Source: Sinonovacula constricta (lineage: Eukaryota; Mollusca; Bivalvia; Cardiida; Solecurtidae). Taken from it: a stretch of DNA of 64,000 nt. A program made the translations under genes and the position numbers. Positions 38,961-52,205 of this stretch are shown piece by piece (the first letter of the stretch is position 1; each line of letters begins with the position of its first letter). The DNA lies in assembly GCA_007844125.1 (NCBI GenBank), contig CM017561.1, positions 26,745,038-26,809,037 on the forward strand, written 5' to 3'. A model generated the notes under the pieces. It did no database searches, was not told the origin of the DNA, and worked only from the letters and a program-made list of their open reading frames with translations.

Positions 38961-39599
38961 TTGTAAGAATTGGTGATGAAGTCTGCGCTTTTTTGTTTCT
39001 GTTATATTAATAAGTGATTAATTAGTGTTATATTGATACGTGAATTAAAAGTTGAGTTGTTGATAAATAATAATGATAGTACATTATGAATTAAGTAGAT
39101 AATGATGGTATATTTAAGCAAATGTCTTCCTGCAAAAGAGTTGGCATATATGTTGTTTAGAGAACAAAACTTTAGCCTGTCTATGATATTTCTTATATAT
39201 GTGACAAATTGAAAATATGGATAAAATTCGCCCTTGGATTGAACGATTTTGAATTTCTAAGCTAAACTATTGCATAAGGTAATTTACATTGATTTTGCTC
39301 TTGTTTTAATAAGCTAACAATAAATTTATAATACAAATGTAAATAAAACAATAATTGAATTTAGCATAGATGCAAAATGCATATTTTAGATGAAAATGCT
39401 ATTTGTTTTGGATAGTCTGTATCGTGTCTCATAACGTTACCCTGCTGACCAGGAGTTGGGACGTGGTCGGGCCAGTGGTCTACACATTTTTTTGTCTTTT
39501 ATTACATGTAATAGAGACTTATTCCTATGCATATAGTTGCTAGCAAATTAATTTCAGACTTCAATGTTGGTTAGGTTTCACATAAGAGTTAACAGTCAA

Positions 39600-39945
39600 A
39601 ATAATCAATCCTACACTACATACGGTAACCAATTAATGATAAGTGAGGTCGATCATAAAAAGGGTTCTAGTTGCCAAGAAAGGCTACTATGCCTATACAA
39701 AATGATTATCCGTGGTTATGGTTGCGTCCCTTTGTAATTTAAATGCTTGGTAGTCACTAAAAGCCGCAACATCCGATCAGGCCTTCGGATGTAAATGAGG
39801 GCAATCAGTGGCTGACTTATCAGTGGTTGACAGGGAGTGAGCATGTTTAAAACAGCCATAGAACATCCAGATGAAATATTTTCCTTTTAATTGTATTCCT
39901 CTCATTTATTATTGTATGATCAAGCGAACCAGATACAACAACTGA
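39600..39945 (-). repeat. Inverted partial copy of the 2-kb duplicated unit
   Basis: On the minus strand it reads like 25740-26110: GTATCTGGTTCGCTTGAT, CACTGATAAGTCAG, GATCGGATGTTGCGGCTTT, GGCATAGT and TTGGCAACTAGAACCC in the same order. This shows that the right part of the 24-28 kb unit is itself a dispersed repeat. Confidence 0.75.
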
Positions 39946-40240
39946 CCACAATAGCTCAAGAGGTAGAGAGTCGGCTTGCGGATCGGGAGGTCGCGGGTTC
40001 AAACCCCGGCCGGGTCAAACCAAAGACTTTAAAGTTGGTAGTAGTGGCTTCCCTCCTAACGCTCAGGGCTGAGGGGACAGCTTTACGCCTGACTCGTCGG
40101 TCGTCAGTATAATGGACCGGTCGGTTTCAGTCCTTGGGCTCCTCATAAGTGCCCCTGTGCTATAATGATAGAAATGTCGCTGCACAGTATGGTGGCAAAT
40201 CCCATCGCAATCTTTTAATTTCTCTTAGCACTCATTTTCC
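39946..40240 (+). repeat. tRNA-derived SINE, second family
   Basis: The head at 39948-40018 has an A box (TAGCTCAAGAGGTAGAGAG) and a B box (GGGTTCAAACCCC) followed by an acceptor-stem-like GGCCGGGTC. It continues into a GC-richer body (to about 40240). It could be mistaken for a tRNA gene, but the 5' and 3' stem halves pair poorly. Confidence 0.55.
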
Positions 40241-40369
40241 ATCGCTTGGTTTGTGCAAAAGGCCGTCCGTGTCTACCCAAGAAAACTTACCTTGACTTTG
40301 TTAATTGGGTATATAGGAAAAACTCAGTGCATGCTATACACAAAGTACAATACATATTTTTTCGTGACG

Positions 40370-40480
40370 CCCGGTCTAGACGCTCTGAGGCTACAGGTGC
40401 AAGCCGGTGTCACGGTCTCATATTTCTACCGTGTCGAAATTTCTCACACGCCCCAATGCGCATGCGCAAAATTGTAATAG
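40370..40480 (+). repeat. Dispersed GC-rich repeat, related to 46.8-46.9 kb
   Basis: GCCGGTGTCACGGTCTC...TTTCTACCGTG and GCGCATGCGCAA recur on the opposite strand at 46797-46880. Confidence 0.55.
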
Positions 40481-41590
40481 AAAAAATGAGCCCGTATATA
40501 GATGGTCCAAGATTTCCTCCCGGGCACACATTTCCATCTTAAGTAAACGTAAAATATTCTAGGTATACATGTATTTCGTAAAGATAGAACGATTGGTACA
40601 ACAGAAACGTCAGACCGTGTATAGACGGACTTAAATTTTCACCCAGGCACACATTTCCATCTTAAGTAAACGTGTAAATTTTATCTATACATGTATATGA
40701 TAGAGTCAGAAATATTGGACAGTAAGAAACATCAGCCTATGTATATACGGACTTATATTTCCACCTAGGCCCACATTTCCATCTTTAGTAAATGTCTAAT
40801 ATGTAGGGATACATGTTCATGTATATGATAGAGATAGAAAGCTGGGTCTGGTAGAAACATCAGGCCATGTATAAATGCGCTTATATTTCCACCCGGGCAT
40901 ATGTTTCCATATAAAGTAAACGATACAAAACTGGGTATAAATATTGATATAGAAAGACCGGCCCTACAGAAACATCAGACCGTGTATAGAAGGGTTTATA
41001 TTTCCACCCAGGCACACATTTCCATTTTAAGTAAAAGTATAATATTTATGTTTGCATGTATATGGTAGATAGAGAAAGATTGGTCTGATAGAAACATCAG
41101 CCCGTGTATATATGGGCTTATATTTCCACCCAGGCACATATTTCTATCTTAAGTAAAAGTGTAATATTTGTGTATGCATGTATCTGGTAGAGAGAGAAAG
41201 ATTGGTCTGATAGAAACATCAGCCCGTGTATATATGGGTTTATATTTCCACCCAGGCACATATTTCCATCTTAAGTAAAAGTGTAATATTTATGTATGCA
41301 TGTATCTGGTAGAGAGAGAAAGATTGGTCTGATAGAAACATCAGCCCGTGTATATATGGGCTTATAATTCCACACAGACACATATTTCCATCTTAAGTAA
41401 AAGTGTAATATTTGTGTATGCATGTATCTGGTAGATAGAGAAAGATTGGTCTGATAGAAACATCAGCTCGTGTATATATGGACTTATAATTCCACCCAGG
41501 CACATATTTCCATCTGTAGTAAAAGTATAATATTTATGTATATACATGTATGTATATGATAGAGAGAGAATACGCAGCTGAGTACTCATT
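40480..41590. repeat. 122-bp tandem repeat array, about nine units
   Basis: Successive units begin near 40488, 40612, 40735, 40865, 40978, 41099, 41221, 41343 and 41465. Each carries GAAACATCAG-CCGTGTATA, a TTTCCACCCAGGCACA stretch and TTTCCATCTTAAGTAAA. The last four units are nearly identical and the first ones more diverged. Short open frames in it are incidental. Confidence 0.9.
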
Positions 41591-41749
41591 GTTCCAATAG
41601 AATAAAAGTATAAAAGATTAAATCTTTAATAAAAATCTTACTCTAGTTTGGGTAAAGTAAGTGTATATTTATTGCGATCAACTAGTACCCCTATTTGCAG
41701 TATGGAAAATCACGTAAAAAATCTAAATTGATTTAGTAACCTTTTTGGT

Positions 41750-42825
41750 ACGGAAAAACATGTAAAAGAATGGAAATTTATATGCCTGTATAAGAATGGA
41801 AATTGATACAGCAGTAAAAAAAATAGAAATTGATACAACAGTACAAGAATGAAAATTGATATAGCAGTAAACGAATGGAAATTGATACACAGTTCAATAA
41901 AAATTGAAACCGGAGTACAAGAATGGACATTGATATGCCTGTAAAAGAATGGAAATTGATACATCAGTAAAGGAATAGAAACTTGATACAGCAGTACAAG
42001 AATGGAAATGGATATAGCAGAAAAAGAATGGAAAGTCAAACTGCAGTAAAAGCATGGAAATGGATATAGTAGTACAAGAATGGAAATCGAGACAGCAGTA
42101 AAAGAATAGAAATTGATACGACAGTACAAGAATGAAAATTGATATAGCAGTAAAAGGATGGAAAGTGATACAGTAGTAAAAGAATGGAAATTTATATGGC
42201 ATTAGAAGAATGGAAATTGATATAGCAGTACAAGAATGGAAAATGAAATGGCAGATTAAGAATGGACATTGATATGCCTGTAAAAGAAAGAAGATTGATA
42301 CACCAGTTACAGAATGGAAATTTATATGGCACTTAAAGAAAAGGAATGGATACGACAGTAAAAGAATGGAAATTGATATGACAGTAAAGAAATGGAAATT
42401 GATACTACAGTACAAGAATGGAAATTGATACGACAGTTAAGGAATAAAAAATTGATAAACCAGCAAAAGAATGGAAATTTATTTAGCAGTTAAAGAAAAG
42501 AAATTGATATAGCAGTACAAGAATGGAAACTGATAAAGCAGTATGAGAATTAAAATTGATACGAAAGTACAAGAATGCAAATTGATACAACAGTACTAGA
42601 ATGGAAATTGATAAAGCAGTTAAAGAACGGAATTGAAATTGACACTTCAGTAACAAAAATGATATTGATGCTGCAATAAAAGACAGTAAAGTCATTGAAA
42701 TTGACACAGCAGTAAAAGAGTTGTAAATGATGATATAAAATAATTTATATGGATACAGCCATTAAATAATTGAAATTGATATGGCTGCAAGAGAACTGAA
42801 ATTGCTATAGCAGTAAATAAATTGA
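41750..42825. repeat. 26-bp minisatellite, about 40 units
   Basis: The unit is like GATATAGCAGTA plus AAAGAATGGAAATT. Because 26 is not a multiple of three, the translation cycles through three frames. The long minus-strand open frames (Phe/Tyr/Ser/Ile-rich) follow from a stop-free unit and are not supported as genes. Confidence 0.9.
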
Positions 42826-43026
42826 AGCAGAATGAAGAATGTGAACAAATATTGGAATCGAAGAATTTAAATTGTTTTTTTAAAATACATCCCAGCAACC
42901 AATTATGATCATTATAGCAACGTCCAGTTATTTGGGTAGAGAAAGACACTGGGTAGAACCACTGGCGATAGCAGGTCAGCTGGAACACCTTCTCACCCCG
43001 AATGAGACCCGAACTAAAGTGGCGAG

Positions 43027-43440
<414 letters not shown>

Positions 43441-43804
43441 ACAATACTTCCACTAATCATATTTATTCAGGTAATTATAAGATCATATATTGATACATTA
43501 AGCAACAATAAAAAAATACTATAAGATAAAGGAAACAGCATTACAACATCTTGAAAGATTATCATAAGTTTTAAGAAATAAAACAATTTGTTCAAAAATC
43601 TACTTCAAGGATCTTCTAGACTTTGTCATGGGTAGAGTATCAGTAAAATACTCTAGATTTGTAAAACAAATTATATCACAATACCAAGAGATAAAATTAT
43701 ACTATAGCTTAATATAAGCTACTAAAACTTGAAAAAAAAAGAAGTGTTTAAGATATGTAAAGTAAAAATTGATCAATAAATATCAAATGATCAAAATAAA
43801 TGTT
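43441..43804. other. AT-rich DNA, nothing recognised
   Basis: No gene or repeat seen between the duplication and the R1 copy. Confidence 0.35.
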
Positions 43805-44060
43805 TGATTTATTTATTGGATTCATCGCCCCACCAACAGTTTTTCAGCTATCTGGAGACAGTGTGCAATTGAAGCAGATATAATGCTGCCTTCACTGTGT
43901 ATAGCATACCGTGAACAATTAGCATGATACCACACACAGTCACATTATCCTGACAACGGGCCAACCAGTCATGGAACTATCCTTATATTTGCTGGAGTGT
44001 TAGCAAGAGAGCTATACCACTGTTATGAAAGGGGGTGGTGTTGTCTTTTTAGGACACGAC
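43805..44060 (+). repeat. Dispersed repeat family R1, longest copy
   Basis: Contains GCCCCACCAACAGTTTTTCAG, ATCTGGAGACAGTGTGC, TGGAACTATCCTTATATTTG and GAGCTATACCACTG. An open frame at 43997-44227 begins inside it and has no support as a gene. Confidence 0.65.
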
Positions 44061-44603
44061 ACCACAACTCCTTCGCAATGCTAAACACGTTCCGAACAAG
44101 CAAACCTGTTCCAATCGTGGACCCGGGCGATCCTGTATTTCGAGACCGACGTGGGACTCTGCCGCGTCGTAACTTTGTAGTATATTTTATGGGCTGCAAG
44201 CACAGAAGACAAGCTGTTGTTGAATAAAAGTTATTTTGTTTGTGTCCCAGTTGGTAGTGATACAATGTATGAATATAGACATGAAACATTATCAAGCATG
44301 GATATAGCAATCGCATATAATGATCTCAGCATGTTACAATATTCAATATTTATGCTTTAGTTGTCTAACTTTATTTGATAAAACTCAGAAGCATTAAATA
44401 TAAGTATGTTGTACAATCTAACATAATAAGGCTAGAACAATTAGAACTTAGAAGCTTATGTTAAATAAGTTATAAAAATTAAGTAAAGTAATATACCTGC
44501 AAGTACAAAAGACAATCTGTTGTTGAATATAAGTTTAATGGATTGTGTCCACGTTGGTAATAGAACTTGGACAGATGCAACAGCTGCTTATAAACTGTCT
44601 CTC

Positions 44604-44812
44604 TGCAGTCAGAGGAGTTACAAAACCACAGCTCCACCTGAACGCGAACTCAACCGCTACGCCACTGGCGTCCCCTAATTGAATTGATATATCAGTAGCA
44701 GTGAAAAAGTAATAGTGTACCATTATTACTTAACAGTACAACATAGCTTCTGATTACTCTGTTAGCATTTTCTTTTTTTGTGTGTATGATTTGATATTGA
44801 ACAGATGTTTGG
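44604..44812 (+). repeat. Direct duplication copy 2, without GT expansion
   Basis: About 1.58 kb from copy 1. At the place of (GT)102 it has only a T-rich run ending TGTGTGT (about 44770-44784). Confidence 0.85.
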
Positions 44813-46365
44813 TCTCTGTGCTGCATGTAGACAAGGTTGATATACCCCAGATGCTTATCTGACATTTTATTTCATTAAGGTTTCTGAGGTGACACTAAAT
44901 TGTCAGTAACTTTCTAAATAAGTGTAGCAGAACAAAGGATGATTATATCTAGCCTTCTGGCAATTTCAGCTGACTGTAAGTGACATAAGTACATTTCTGC
45001 TTAACCTGGCTAGATTGTTTATTGATTTTTTAAAATGCAATTTATGTTGTACAAATACAATGCAAAGGGTAGTGTTCTTAAATGTTGACGACCCACGTAT
45101 TTATGGATTGGAAATCCATAACAAATAAATAAACCCCATGCTCTTACCTACAGATGTGTCAATTTAACAGGTACAAGACATCACTATATGGTAAATTTCC
45201 TACTATCATCCTTTTTCACTGTTCTGTTATCAAAACTTAATATATAGCCCAAAAATGTGATGTCAATATTTTAAGACAAGCAGAATTATTTGATCTGCAG
45301 CTCCTATACCCATCATAACCTTTGGGTGTATATATGTCTGTCGGTTTATAAAACAAAATTTAGAGTAAAAATATTAAATATGCACATGTTTTAAACAGAC
45401 AACATAAAATTCTGAATATATTAGAACAAATAGAAGCATTAATCTAACAGATAAACAGCTTTGAATATATAGTTTTATCTTTTGTAAGTGAACGTAAACG
45501 TCTTTGGGAGATATCGCGATATTCAATATTAGTCTGTAGATATAATAACGTTTGTCAATGATGAAGCAATAATAATAATAATAACCTCAAAGTGCAGAGG
45601 TAAAACATATTCCTAAAAAAAAAAAAAAAAAAAAAAAAAAAACGGTAGGTTCTTGTACCTTTATTTTTCAAATTTATTTTTAATTTAATAGATATAAAAA
45701 AGATATAAAAAATTGTCTTTCATATAAATAGCATGTATTTATTTTTATATCTTATAGTTGATACTGCATGACAATTCTTAAAGTAATTAAAAAGTTACCA
45801 AATATTATTATTACATCTTATAAGCATACATCGTTCAAAAAGGCATGATCAAAACACATGATCAGCATCTAAAAATAGGGCATGTATGAAAAATTATTGA
45901 CTCATATGTTGGTGTGGTACAAATATTATTACAAGGCTTGAAACTTCAGTTGGAAGTTTTTCATATCTACAAAGCTAACACTCTATTGGTTTGACAACTA
46001 ATCAATGTGATGCATGCAACAGGTTTGTTAAATATGTGTATGGAATATAGTACTAATACACTCACCAGTTAACCGAAAGCTATGAATACTGGATGTTATG
46101 ACAATATTGAAATAAGAATACCAGGCAAATATTTGTAAATAATAACAATTCACAACACCGAGGAATCTACGCTGTACACTGCTAAAAAGCATTTCTTTTC
46201 ATAACCATCAACTTGTTACTAATGTCAGGCTAAGTGTTTTAAACTGTTAAAAATGAAGAAACTAAAATTTGCCCAGACTCCCGAGAAACATCGGTGTGTT
46301 GAGAATAGGCTGCATCAAAAATCGAGTGTTACATGGAAAATCATGAACGCAATTTGATAATACAG
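44813..46365. other. AT-rich intergenic DNA
   Basis: No gene supported. A 28-base poly-A run is at 45615-45642. Confidence 0.4.
45615..45642 (+). repeat. Poly-A run
   Basis: 28 consecutive A residues. Confidence 0.95.
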
Positions 46366-46371
46366 TGCTCC

Positions 46372-46427
46372 CTCTCTTAAGCAACATCAAGCGGAAGGAG
46401 AGAATTCGGTTGCTTAAGAGAGGTAGT
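46372..46427. repeat. Perfect short inverted repeat
   Basis: CCTCTCTTAAGCAAC and its reverse complement GTTGCTTAAGAGAGG are separated by about 25 bases. A third, partial GAGAGGTA follows, so the hairpin is part of a locally repeated motif. Confidence 0.75.
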
Positions 46428-46799
46428 TGCTCTAGAGAGGTAACCCTTAGACATGTGTATATACATGTACTTACGTATTTTAGTACAGTTATAGTTGCAA
46501 TACAAAGCATATGAACATATACCTTCCGAACATGAAAAATTCGTGTATCATCAACTTTCTGCATGCCATTGAAGATCAAAGAGGTGATTCATATTGGCCA
46601 ACCTTCTTTTCTCCAAGTGCGAACAATGACCGACGATCATTAGGACCTGTAGGTAGGTAGGTAGGTACTGAACCACTGAAAAAATGCTGACAATGTCGCA
46701 GTCTCTTAATACGGTGTTTTAAGCCTCAAAATATCAATCATGAACACTTTTTACACCAGTATGGAATGGTAGGAAATTTAGGCACGTGTAGTTAAAAAA

Positions 46800-47880
46800 T
46801 AGCAGTCTTGCGCATGCGCACACAAGACAGAGTAATTTAAGCACGGTAGAAACATCAGACCGTGACACCGGGCTTTGGTCGTACTCTGTGTCACTCGGAA
46901 CTCCTAGGGTAATTCCGTCCTCTACGTAATCACCTCGGAAATAATGCTGTCGCCGCCATATTGACGAACTACTTCCAAAATGGCAATCGTACCTACTCGG
47001 CGATCTCCGGCAAGCTTTGAATATAGACATCACCGAAGCGTGATCCGAGTGCATGCAGGGTAATAACTGGTATATTACACTTTTACCAAATCCTGTTGGT
47101 AATATACATACAGTATCAACTAAGTTAAAAAATATTCTTCAACGAAGCAATCTGCTCTTCTTTCAAAGAGTATTGAATCTCCATTATATCTAAAGCGTAC
47201 TGCATGCACTTTGAAAAGTCAGCCATCTTTGTTTACATAATGCAATGAGAAGTTATTCGCCGGGGCAAATCACCAACTGGTGTATTCATACAATTACATA
47301 CGAGGCATTATCTCCGAAGCTTGCCGATACGGTACGATTGACTCTGAGTGTTAGTAGTTCGACTTCCTTAGGGTTTTCTTTAGATTCCCCGGGACGTAAG
47401 TGTTCATACTTCCGAAGGGCCTGTCCGAGTAGGCTTGTGAGAAGGGAGACCGCTCTTAATCCAGAAGTCTTCAATCGTGCTTGAAAAGAGACTGGCACGG
47501 GTAAGTCAGTGGAGGCACGTCCGCGCTATTCAGCGAATTGGCACGTACGTGACCAAGCACGCGTGAGACTGATAAGAAGAATATTGGGAGTCAGTGAAAA
47601 AGGCACGTGTGAAAAGGTACGTAACGGAGTCAGTAACGGGGCACAAACGTGCCAGGTTTGTCTCTGCATCAAGGCAACGTGTGTGACTTCGTCAGCGAGT
47701 GACAAATTTACGGCACGAGCGTGCGCGAAGAGGAGGGTGTGTGCCAGGAGTGACTGAGACTCTTAAGTAAGGCTCGTCTGAGCTAGTTGTCTGTCTAAGG
47801 TGTAGAGAAGCCAGGCTCACGAGCTTCCTGTGCTTTTATTGAGTCTAGGTATGCAAGCTCCATTCATTAATACTTTGAGG
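46800..47880. other. CpG-rich stretch, possible promoter or unmethylated repeat
   Basis: The base composition changes from AT-rich to markedly CpG-containing. It includes a CCGCCATATTG motif, an ATGG in good context at 46979, and an inverted echo of CAATCGTACC...GGCAAGCTT between 46985-47013 and 47308-47338. The left edge is shared with the repeat at 40.4 kb. No gene could be assembled. Confidence 0.35.
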
Positions 47881-47882
47881 AC

Positions 47883-48086
47883 TGTCGGAGACTACGTTTC
47901 GCGTCCTACCCCGACTGTGTCTACTCTCCCCCTCCCCCCACCCTCGGGCGCACGTTACAGCAGTATACGTTATTAAATGTGATCCGTTGCTAATTTTGAT
48001 TAGTATAGTCGTCAATATCTAACAATACTATTCGTGTATGTTTGTATCAACAAAATAAACCTCACTTATCACCAGCGTCTGCTACA
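47883..48086 (+). mobile_element. Possible short LTR (solo or 5')
   Basis: About 204 bp starting TGTCGG and ending CTACA, with AATAAA at 48054-48059 close to the end, as in compact Gypsy-type LTRs. The following CCTTATGGGCC includes a TGG that could start a primer-binding site. No second LTR, gag or pol was found. Confidence 0.28.
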
Positions 48087-48281
48087 CCTTATGGGCCAAC
48101 ACCGAAAGGATGTAACGATATTAATTAGATCTGAGTTGCGATAACATTGACAGCAAACACTTTTAACAAAACTATCTGAAAGTCTGAAAGGAAGTTTAGA
48201 TTAGAGTACATTTAAATTACCAAACCATTATTCCGCCTTCCACTTTCTCTCGTACTGTCTTTCTCTCCCTCCCTTCATTAA

Positions 48282-48283
<2 letters not shown>

Positions 48284-48367
<84 letters not shown>

Positions 48368-48368
48368 C

Positions 48369-48466
<98 letters not shown>
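48284..48466 (+). repeat. (CT)n microsatellite
   Basis: CT dinucleotides with a few CCCT and TTTCT interruptions. Confidence 0.97.
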
Positions 48467-48467
<1 letters not shown>

Positions 48468-48847
48468 CTAGGTATATTCTTCTCGTTTCCTAAAAGGCTT
48501 TCCTCTTTGATTCTCTCCTCTTCTATTTATCAACCTATCTTTCTCAGTGATGGATCCAGGGGTGGGATGGGGATGGCGGATGCAACCCCACCAACCAGAC
48601 AAAAGAGTAGAGCTATAACACATACATGTAACCTTAACCAATACTGAGCTATTACAGTAAATTGTGGCTGTTGACTGCTTAGGTCGAAGTTAGGGTCCCA
48701 ACTGTGTCTAAATATCTAGTACATGTATTTACTGCGATCAACTTTAATGGATCTTGATTCGTACAACCCCACTACCATTCTTGATCCATCCTTGATCTTT
48801 CTAAGATCTCTTGTGACCAATTCATTCACTAATCGTGTTCTATACTT

Positions 48848-49585
48848 CAGGGGCGTACCTGCCGTTACGCACTAACGCACGTGCGTACAGTGGCTTCCAG
48901 AAATTGAAAAAAATAAAAACGCCAAAAAGCGAATAAAAATCGTCGCCTAACCCGGGTTAGGCACTACCTGTAAGATCTAGTGGTTTCCATCATTCAAATA
49001 AAAAATATAATTTAAGATTTTATACAAATTCTTCTGTAATCAATGAGGTATTTTGGTCTTCTGCTGTAAAACAGTTCTGTGCACTGTTCGCCTTTGACCT
49101 GCATGTATTCATTATTGAATCTTGACAGTGTTTTTTTATAATTTCGCATCCATGAGTGCGTGTATATATGTACATACGTTTGAAACTTTTTTCATCGCTG
49201 TTCATTCTAAACAGGTCTATTGTTCTGATTATGTAACCACCATCAATTCAGATATTAGATCACGGTTTAATTACAAATGTTTAACTTACATCCATCTTTT
49301 TCTTGTTTGACTATATACATATATAGTCTTAATTTTACTATTACTTGTTTTCAGGAAAAAATGTTTTGTATACATCATGAAGCGTTATAAAGGCACCTGA
49401 AAAAGTATGACGTATTTTCTATTTCAAGTAATAGTTATTGGCAATTTTTTATGTTTAAAAACGCTCCAGAATGCACCAGAATGCACCTACGGCGTTATGT
49501 AGTAAAAAAAATTTCCGGGGGAGCATGCCCCCGGACCCCCCTAGCAGGAGTGCGTATACACAAAAGTCGTCTAGGCACGCCCCTG
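48848..49585. mobile_element. hAT-like non-autonomous DNA transposon
   Basis: The ends are CAGGGGCGTACCTG and, inverted, CAGGGGCGTGCCTA, the usual form of hAT termini. TACTT is found directly on both sides (48843-48847, 49586-49590), shorter than the usual 8-bp hAT target duplication. Internal landmarks include TTACGCAC just inside the left end and a palindromic GGGGGAGCATGCCCCC near the right end. No transposase. Confidence 0.65.
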
Positions 49586-49599
49586 TACTTACGTGTATA

Positions 49600-51830
49600 T
49601 TTTGTTGACACAGGCTTTATTCAGTCTGTGCTGAGTTTATGTTGAATAACTGATATATGTGCAGATGTTTGTAACTTGAGACACTTGTCTCCAAACTGAT
49701 ATATGGTGGCATTAGTCTTTGTTACTACACAGAGTGTGAGAGATGGGCGAACCCTTTGACTTGGTGATCGTTGTAAATTACATGTACTGATGCTTGTTAC
49801 ACTTTAACAAATACTTAGGAAATTTTAATGTAGATTAAGGCATTTTGTGGAGCAACGGGTGCAGAATCGGATTAAAGATCCCGCAGCGGGTCTGCACCAT
49901 TTGCAAAAGCCTGATGATCTGGTGATACGAACAGTAATCTAGACAATGATTGCTTGAAATGTTTGAAACAGCAAACCACGATAATTTAAGAAATGTCCCG
50001 CTTTCAGTGGTACTGAGGAGGGTGGTTTTATATTTCGAATAATTATGAATACATCGACCCTGTACATACCGGGGTAAGGGTTAGGGTTAGGTGTTTAATT
50101 CTCTTCAGCGCTTTTATACAGTTGTAATTTGATATGGTTTTCCGAATCCCCTATTCCATGACAGGTATTTTTACAAAAATTAATAGCTCTTGACCTTTTG
50201 TGCTCCAAAAGGTTGGATAGAAGGTTGTACAGCTGGCTATTTTTTTTTTCTAAACTAACTGAAAGGAATGGGTTTTTATGGGTTTATGGTCCCACCAACA
50301 GTATTCCAGGTATTTGGAGATTTGGAGCATACGTATTGCTGCCTTCAATGTGGATAGCATGTCGTGAACACTTTGCATTATACTCCAACCAGTAGTGGAA
50401 CTACCCTTATATTTGCATGAGTGTGGAATGTACTGTCTAACGCAGTCGCAGTAATATGCAGAATCTAAACGAGCAAAACAGATACCATTATATCAAGGCT
50501 AGGTAAAACATATATAGTCCGTATGTAACTCTTTCTTTTTAAAAATATGTCTTTCCTTAACGGTATGAAATGGTGATGAGGTTAATTATGAGCATAGGAA
50601 GCACACAGCTGCTAGTTCGATACCCTGCTGAGGTATTCTTAATTCTTGGCTGTGGAACATAGATATTCATCTTTTACACTTTAAGATCAACACTGCATTT
50701 TATGATATGTAACTACCAATTAGAAAGATCCCAGATGACATACAAACATCTAGTAAATATTTCTGTCTAGAGGGGGGGGGGGGGGGTGCAGGGGTGCGAA
50801 GACCGACTTGCACATACATCCTAGGGGGTAGGGGGTAGGGGTCAGGGGATGCATGCTCCCTCTCATTTTCTTTTTGTGGTCTAGAATGATGGAGAGGCGT
50901 TCTGGGGTGTATCTTTGTAATGTTTTAATTGATTTTGAACCTACGAGTGAAGACCTACATCTTACGCAATATAAATGTGCTGCTGATGATTGTTTCTAAT
51001 TCTCCACAAATAAGTATGCCCCAAAAAGCAAACATGTTTTTACATCTATCTTCCTTTCATATTTGCAAAGAAAAGAAACAGATAATTGAAATACTGTTGG
51101 TGGGACGATAAACCCAATAACAAAAGAAAAGAAACAAAATTTTGCTGAATTACCGCAATTTTCAGCAATCATTGGAGTATCATTCGAGTCCATTCTATAC
51201 AAATATACAATTGTGCTACAAACATATATTGTCCGACTTAAGATTTATACTGGCTGTTCGAGAAATTGTTGTGCCTTATGTCGCGAAATAAGCAATGTTA
51301 TCCAGTAGAGTCCACATTGGGGGTACTTGAAGTATATAAGCTACATTTATTTAAACATATTCGCGTGATATCTCGCGCAGCCTTCAACGAATGTTGTAAC
51401 AAACAAAACAATATTTTGGACGTGATCTATGCTGACAGTATTTGGATGATAGATCCAACGAAATGTAGTAAATAAATAAAAGTTAAAAATTATATAACAT
51501 TCCCCCAATTAACAATCACTGTGTAAACTACAATAAGTAAAAACTAAACATTTCGACGTTGTTCCTATAAGCACGTGTGCATACTTACAGATAGATAATT
51601 TGTTGTAAATGGGATCGGTTTGAAACACGTGGGAATGTTATTATCGTATTTTCTAAAGATCAAACGCTGTCTGATGAACGTGATATAAGATAGGCCCAGA
51701 TATAATAACTGAACGGCCGTGTGACATTATTAAGAATTGCGCACCCACATTACAACCATATGTTGCAGCAAAGAAATCAACTGTAAAATAGAATACCCCA
51801 TGTATGCTTTCCATCCACGCGTATACGTTG
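49600..51830. other. Intergenic repeat-rich DNA
   Basis: No gene supported. Contains R1 copies (50270-50425, and a short minus-strand piece near 51090-51125), a poly-G run at 50773-50788 followed by repeated GGGGTAG motifs, and a short TTAGGG-like pair at about 50072-50092. Confidence 0.4.
50270..50425 (+). repeat. Dispersed repeat family R1, copy
   Basis: Shares GGTCCCACCAACAGTATTCC, ATTTGGAGA, GTGGATAGCATGTCGTGAA and GGAACTACCCTTATATTTGC with the copies at 7.4 and 43.8 kb. Confidence 0.6.
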
Positions 51831-51835
51831 TCGTG

Positions 51836-52205
51836 CAGGCGCGTATCTGGGCCGTTTTTGAAATTACGCACAATTACAAGGGAAATAACCTTTGTAATAA
51901 TACTTTTGAAAATATTCGGTTCTTTTCTAATGAATAACAGGTAAAATGCGGACATGCGAGGAACTTAACGCAAAATATGAACGACTAAAATCCTGACGTG
52001 TTTAAGTTTAATCATTTTAAACCTTTTCAACTCGATTGGTGTAGTAATAAGATTTTATAACATTGAAACTAGTGAAATACAATAAATCATTCCTAACCTG
52101 GGTTAGGCATCGACTTTCTTAGTGTATTTGGTACTTTTAGATTTTAGATTTTTCGAGAGGAGGTTACGCTCGTGCGTAAAGTGCGTAATGGGAGAAACGC
52201 GCCTG
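51836..52205. mobile_element. hAT-type MITE with perfect 8-bp target duplication
   Basis: A 370-bp element with inverted ends CAGGCGCGT...ACGCGCCTG. TTGTCGTG stands directly on both sides (51828-51835 and 52206-52213), the 8-bp duplication expected of hAT. Its interior on the minus strand matches the left part of the 48.8-kb element (TTACGCAC..., GCCTAACCCAGGTTAGG). Confidence 0.88.

Noticed and set aside
39948..40020. Functional tRNA gene
   Set aside because: A and B boxes are good, but the acceptor-stem halves do not pair well and the sequence continues into a SINE-like body.
41710..42707. Phe/Tyr/Ile-rich minus-strand proteins of 74 to 173 residues
   Set aside because: Products of a 26-bp minisatellite read through successive frames.
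40480..42830. CRISPR-like repeats
   Set aside because: The tandem arrays have no unique spacers and the DNA is from an animal genome.
43997..44227. 76-codon open frame with basic tail
   Set aside because: Starts inside a dispersed repeat (R1) that has no frame in its other copies.
46734..47054. 106-codon minus-strand open frame
   Set aside because: Crosses a border between a dispersed repeat and CpG-rich DNA; no recognisable domain or splice sites.
50072..50092. Interstitial telomere repeat
   Set aside because: Only about two TTAGGG units, which can occur by chance.
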